A stretch of 6,270 nucleotides of DNA, from assembly GCA_951801155.1 (NCBI GenBank), contig CATOLK010000069.1:1-6270 (forward strand), in the 5' to 3' direction. Below are positions 5,979-6,270 of the stretch, in pieces. Position 1 is the stretch's first letter. Every line of letters begins with the position of its first letter. A program made the translations under genes and the position numbers. Source of the stretch: an uncultured Rickettsiales bacterium (GTDB lineage Bacteria; Pseudomonadota; Alphaproteobacteria; Rickettsiales; UBA1997). The notes beneath the pieces were generated by a model. That model was not told the DNA's origin, ran no database searches, and was given only the letters and a program-made list of their open reading frames with translations.

Positions 5979-6117
5979 TAAAAAAATTTAAAACACATAA
6001 ATAAAATATATAAAACCAATTTATTATATAATAATGATATATATTTTAAATTAATAAATTTAATAGTTTTTATTTTTTTTAAAACCCACTATTTTAAAAT
6101 CTAATATCTTAAATTAT

Positions 6118-6177
6118 GTTATTCCAGATTGGAATTTCTAAGCAATAAATCGCTAAGAAATTGTACTCTGAAATGAC
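6118..6177. repeat. Palindromic repeat element, copy C (diverged)
   Basis: The arms 6118-6143 and 6152-6177 (26 bases each) match as inverse complements at 20 of 26 positions around an 8-nt loop. The outer ends read GTTATTCCAGA and TCTGAAATGAC. The same end sequences and inner AATTTCT/AGAAATT block as copy A show one family, but the centre (AAGC..GCT) is different, so this is a divergent subtype or an older copy. Confidence 0.7.
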
Positions 6178-6222
6178 AAGATAGTTTTTATTATTATTTA
6201 TTCTTTTATTTCTCATTATTTC

Positions 6223-6270
6223 GTCATTCCAGATTAGAATTTCTTAATAAACTTGTTTATTTAGAAATTC
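6223..6270. repeat. Palindromic repeat element, copy D, truncated by the window end
   Basis: It begins GTCATTCCAGATTAGAATTTCT and runs through the AT-rich centre into TTTAGAAATTC, where the window ends. The reverse complement of 6222-6270 matches 129-177 of copy A with one difference in 49 bases. The two therefore belong to the same recently active or homogenised family. Confidence 0.75.

Larger units (their letters stand above)
5979..6270. other. Gene-free right flank upstream of the dcw promoter
   Basis: I see no open frame of note and no RNA gene here. From 5979 to 6117 it is nearly pure A/T, with a weak imperfect inverted repeat (AATAGT at 6062-6067 against ACTATT at about 6088-6093). 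From 6118 onward it carries two palindromic elements (6118-6177 and 6223-6270), the second cut by the window end. Confidence 0.65.

Noticed and set aside
6062..6093. Terminator hairpin upstream of the dcw promoter
   Set aside because: The stem is six base pairs with unpaired GGG on one side and a long loop, so it is no better than chance in this composition.

Overview
The window is a very AT-rich stretch (G+C about a quarter, judged by eye). All of its genes lie on the minus strand, so it is best read from right to left. It looks like the genome of a reduced, probably host-associated alphaproteobacterium, most likely of the Rickettsiales/Holosporales type. That placement rests on base composition, degraded genes, AT-only spacers and small palindromic repeats ending in GGAATGAC; it is inference, not phylogeny.

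From right to left: a promoter with a 10-bp-periodic repeat array (about 5921-5978) drives the start of a division and cell wall (dcw) operon. This consists of mraZ (5470-5919), rsmH/mraW (4566-5480), a small ftsL-like gene (4207-4572) and ftsI (2627-4199). The first three genes overlap by 11 and 7 nt, and ftsI follows after 7 nt, so this is one transcription unit. MraZ is the operon's transcriptional regulator, RsmH methylates 16S rRNA, FtsL is a divisome scaffold, and FtsI (PBP3) is the septal peptidoglycan transpeptidase.

The cluster appears to be eroding. ftsI carries a one-base frameshift (net +1) near 2975-2996 that cuts the KTG active-site motif off from the SxxK and SxN motifs. Directly after ftsI, where murE normally sits, there are only about 150 bases (2460-2611). 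Broken translations of these resemble the first 50 or so residues of MurE. Beyond this remnant comes an unrelated, intact metabolic gene, transketolase (tkt, 408-2384), of the non-oxidative pentose phosphate pathway.

The two ends (1-407 and 5920-6270) hold no recognisable genes. They carry members of one palindromic repeat family, including a 60-bp tandem duplication on the left. A 49-base segment recurs in inverted orientation at the two ends with one mismatch. I see no CRISPR array, toxin-antitoxin pair, defence system, tRNA or rRNA. The noteworthy content is the probable decay of the peptidoglycan genes and the compact MraZ-type operator, not a new system.
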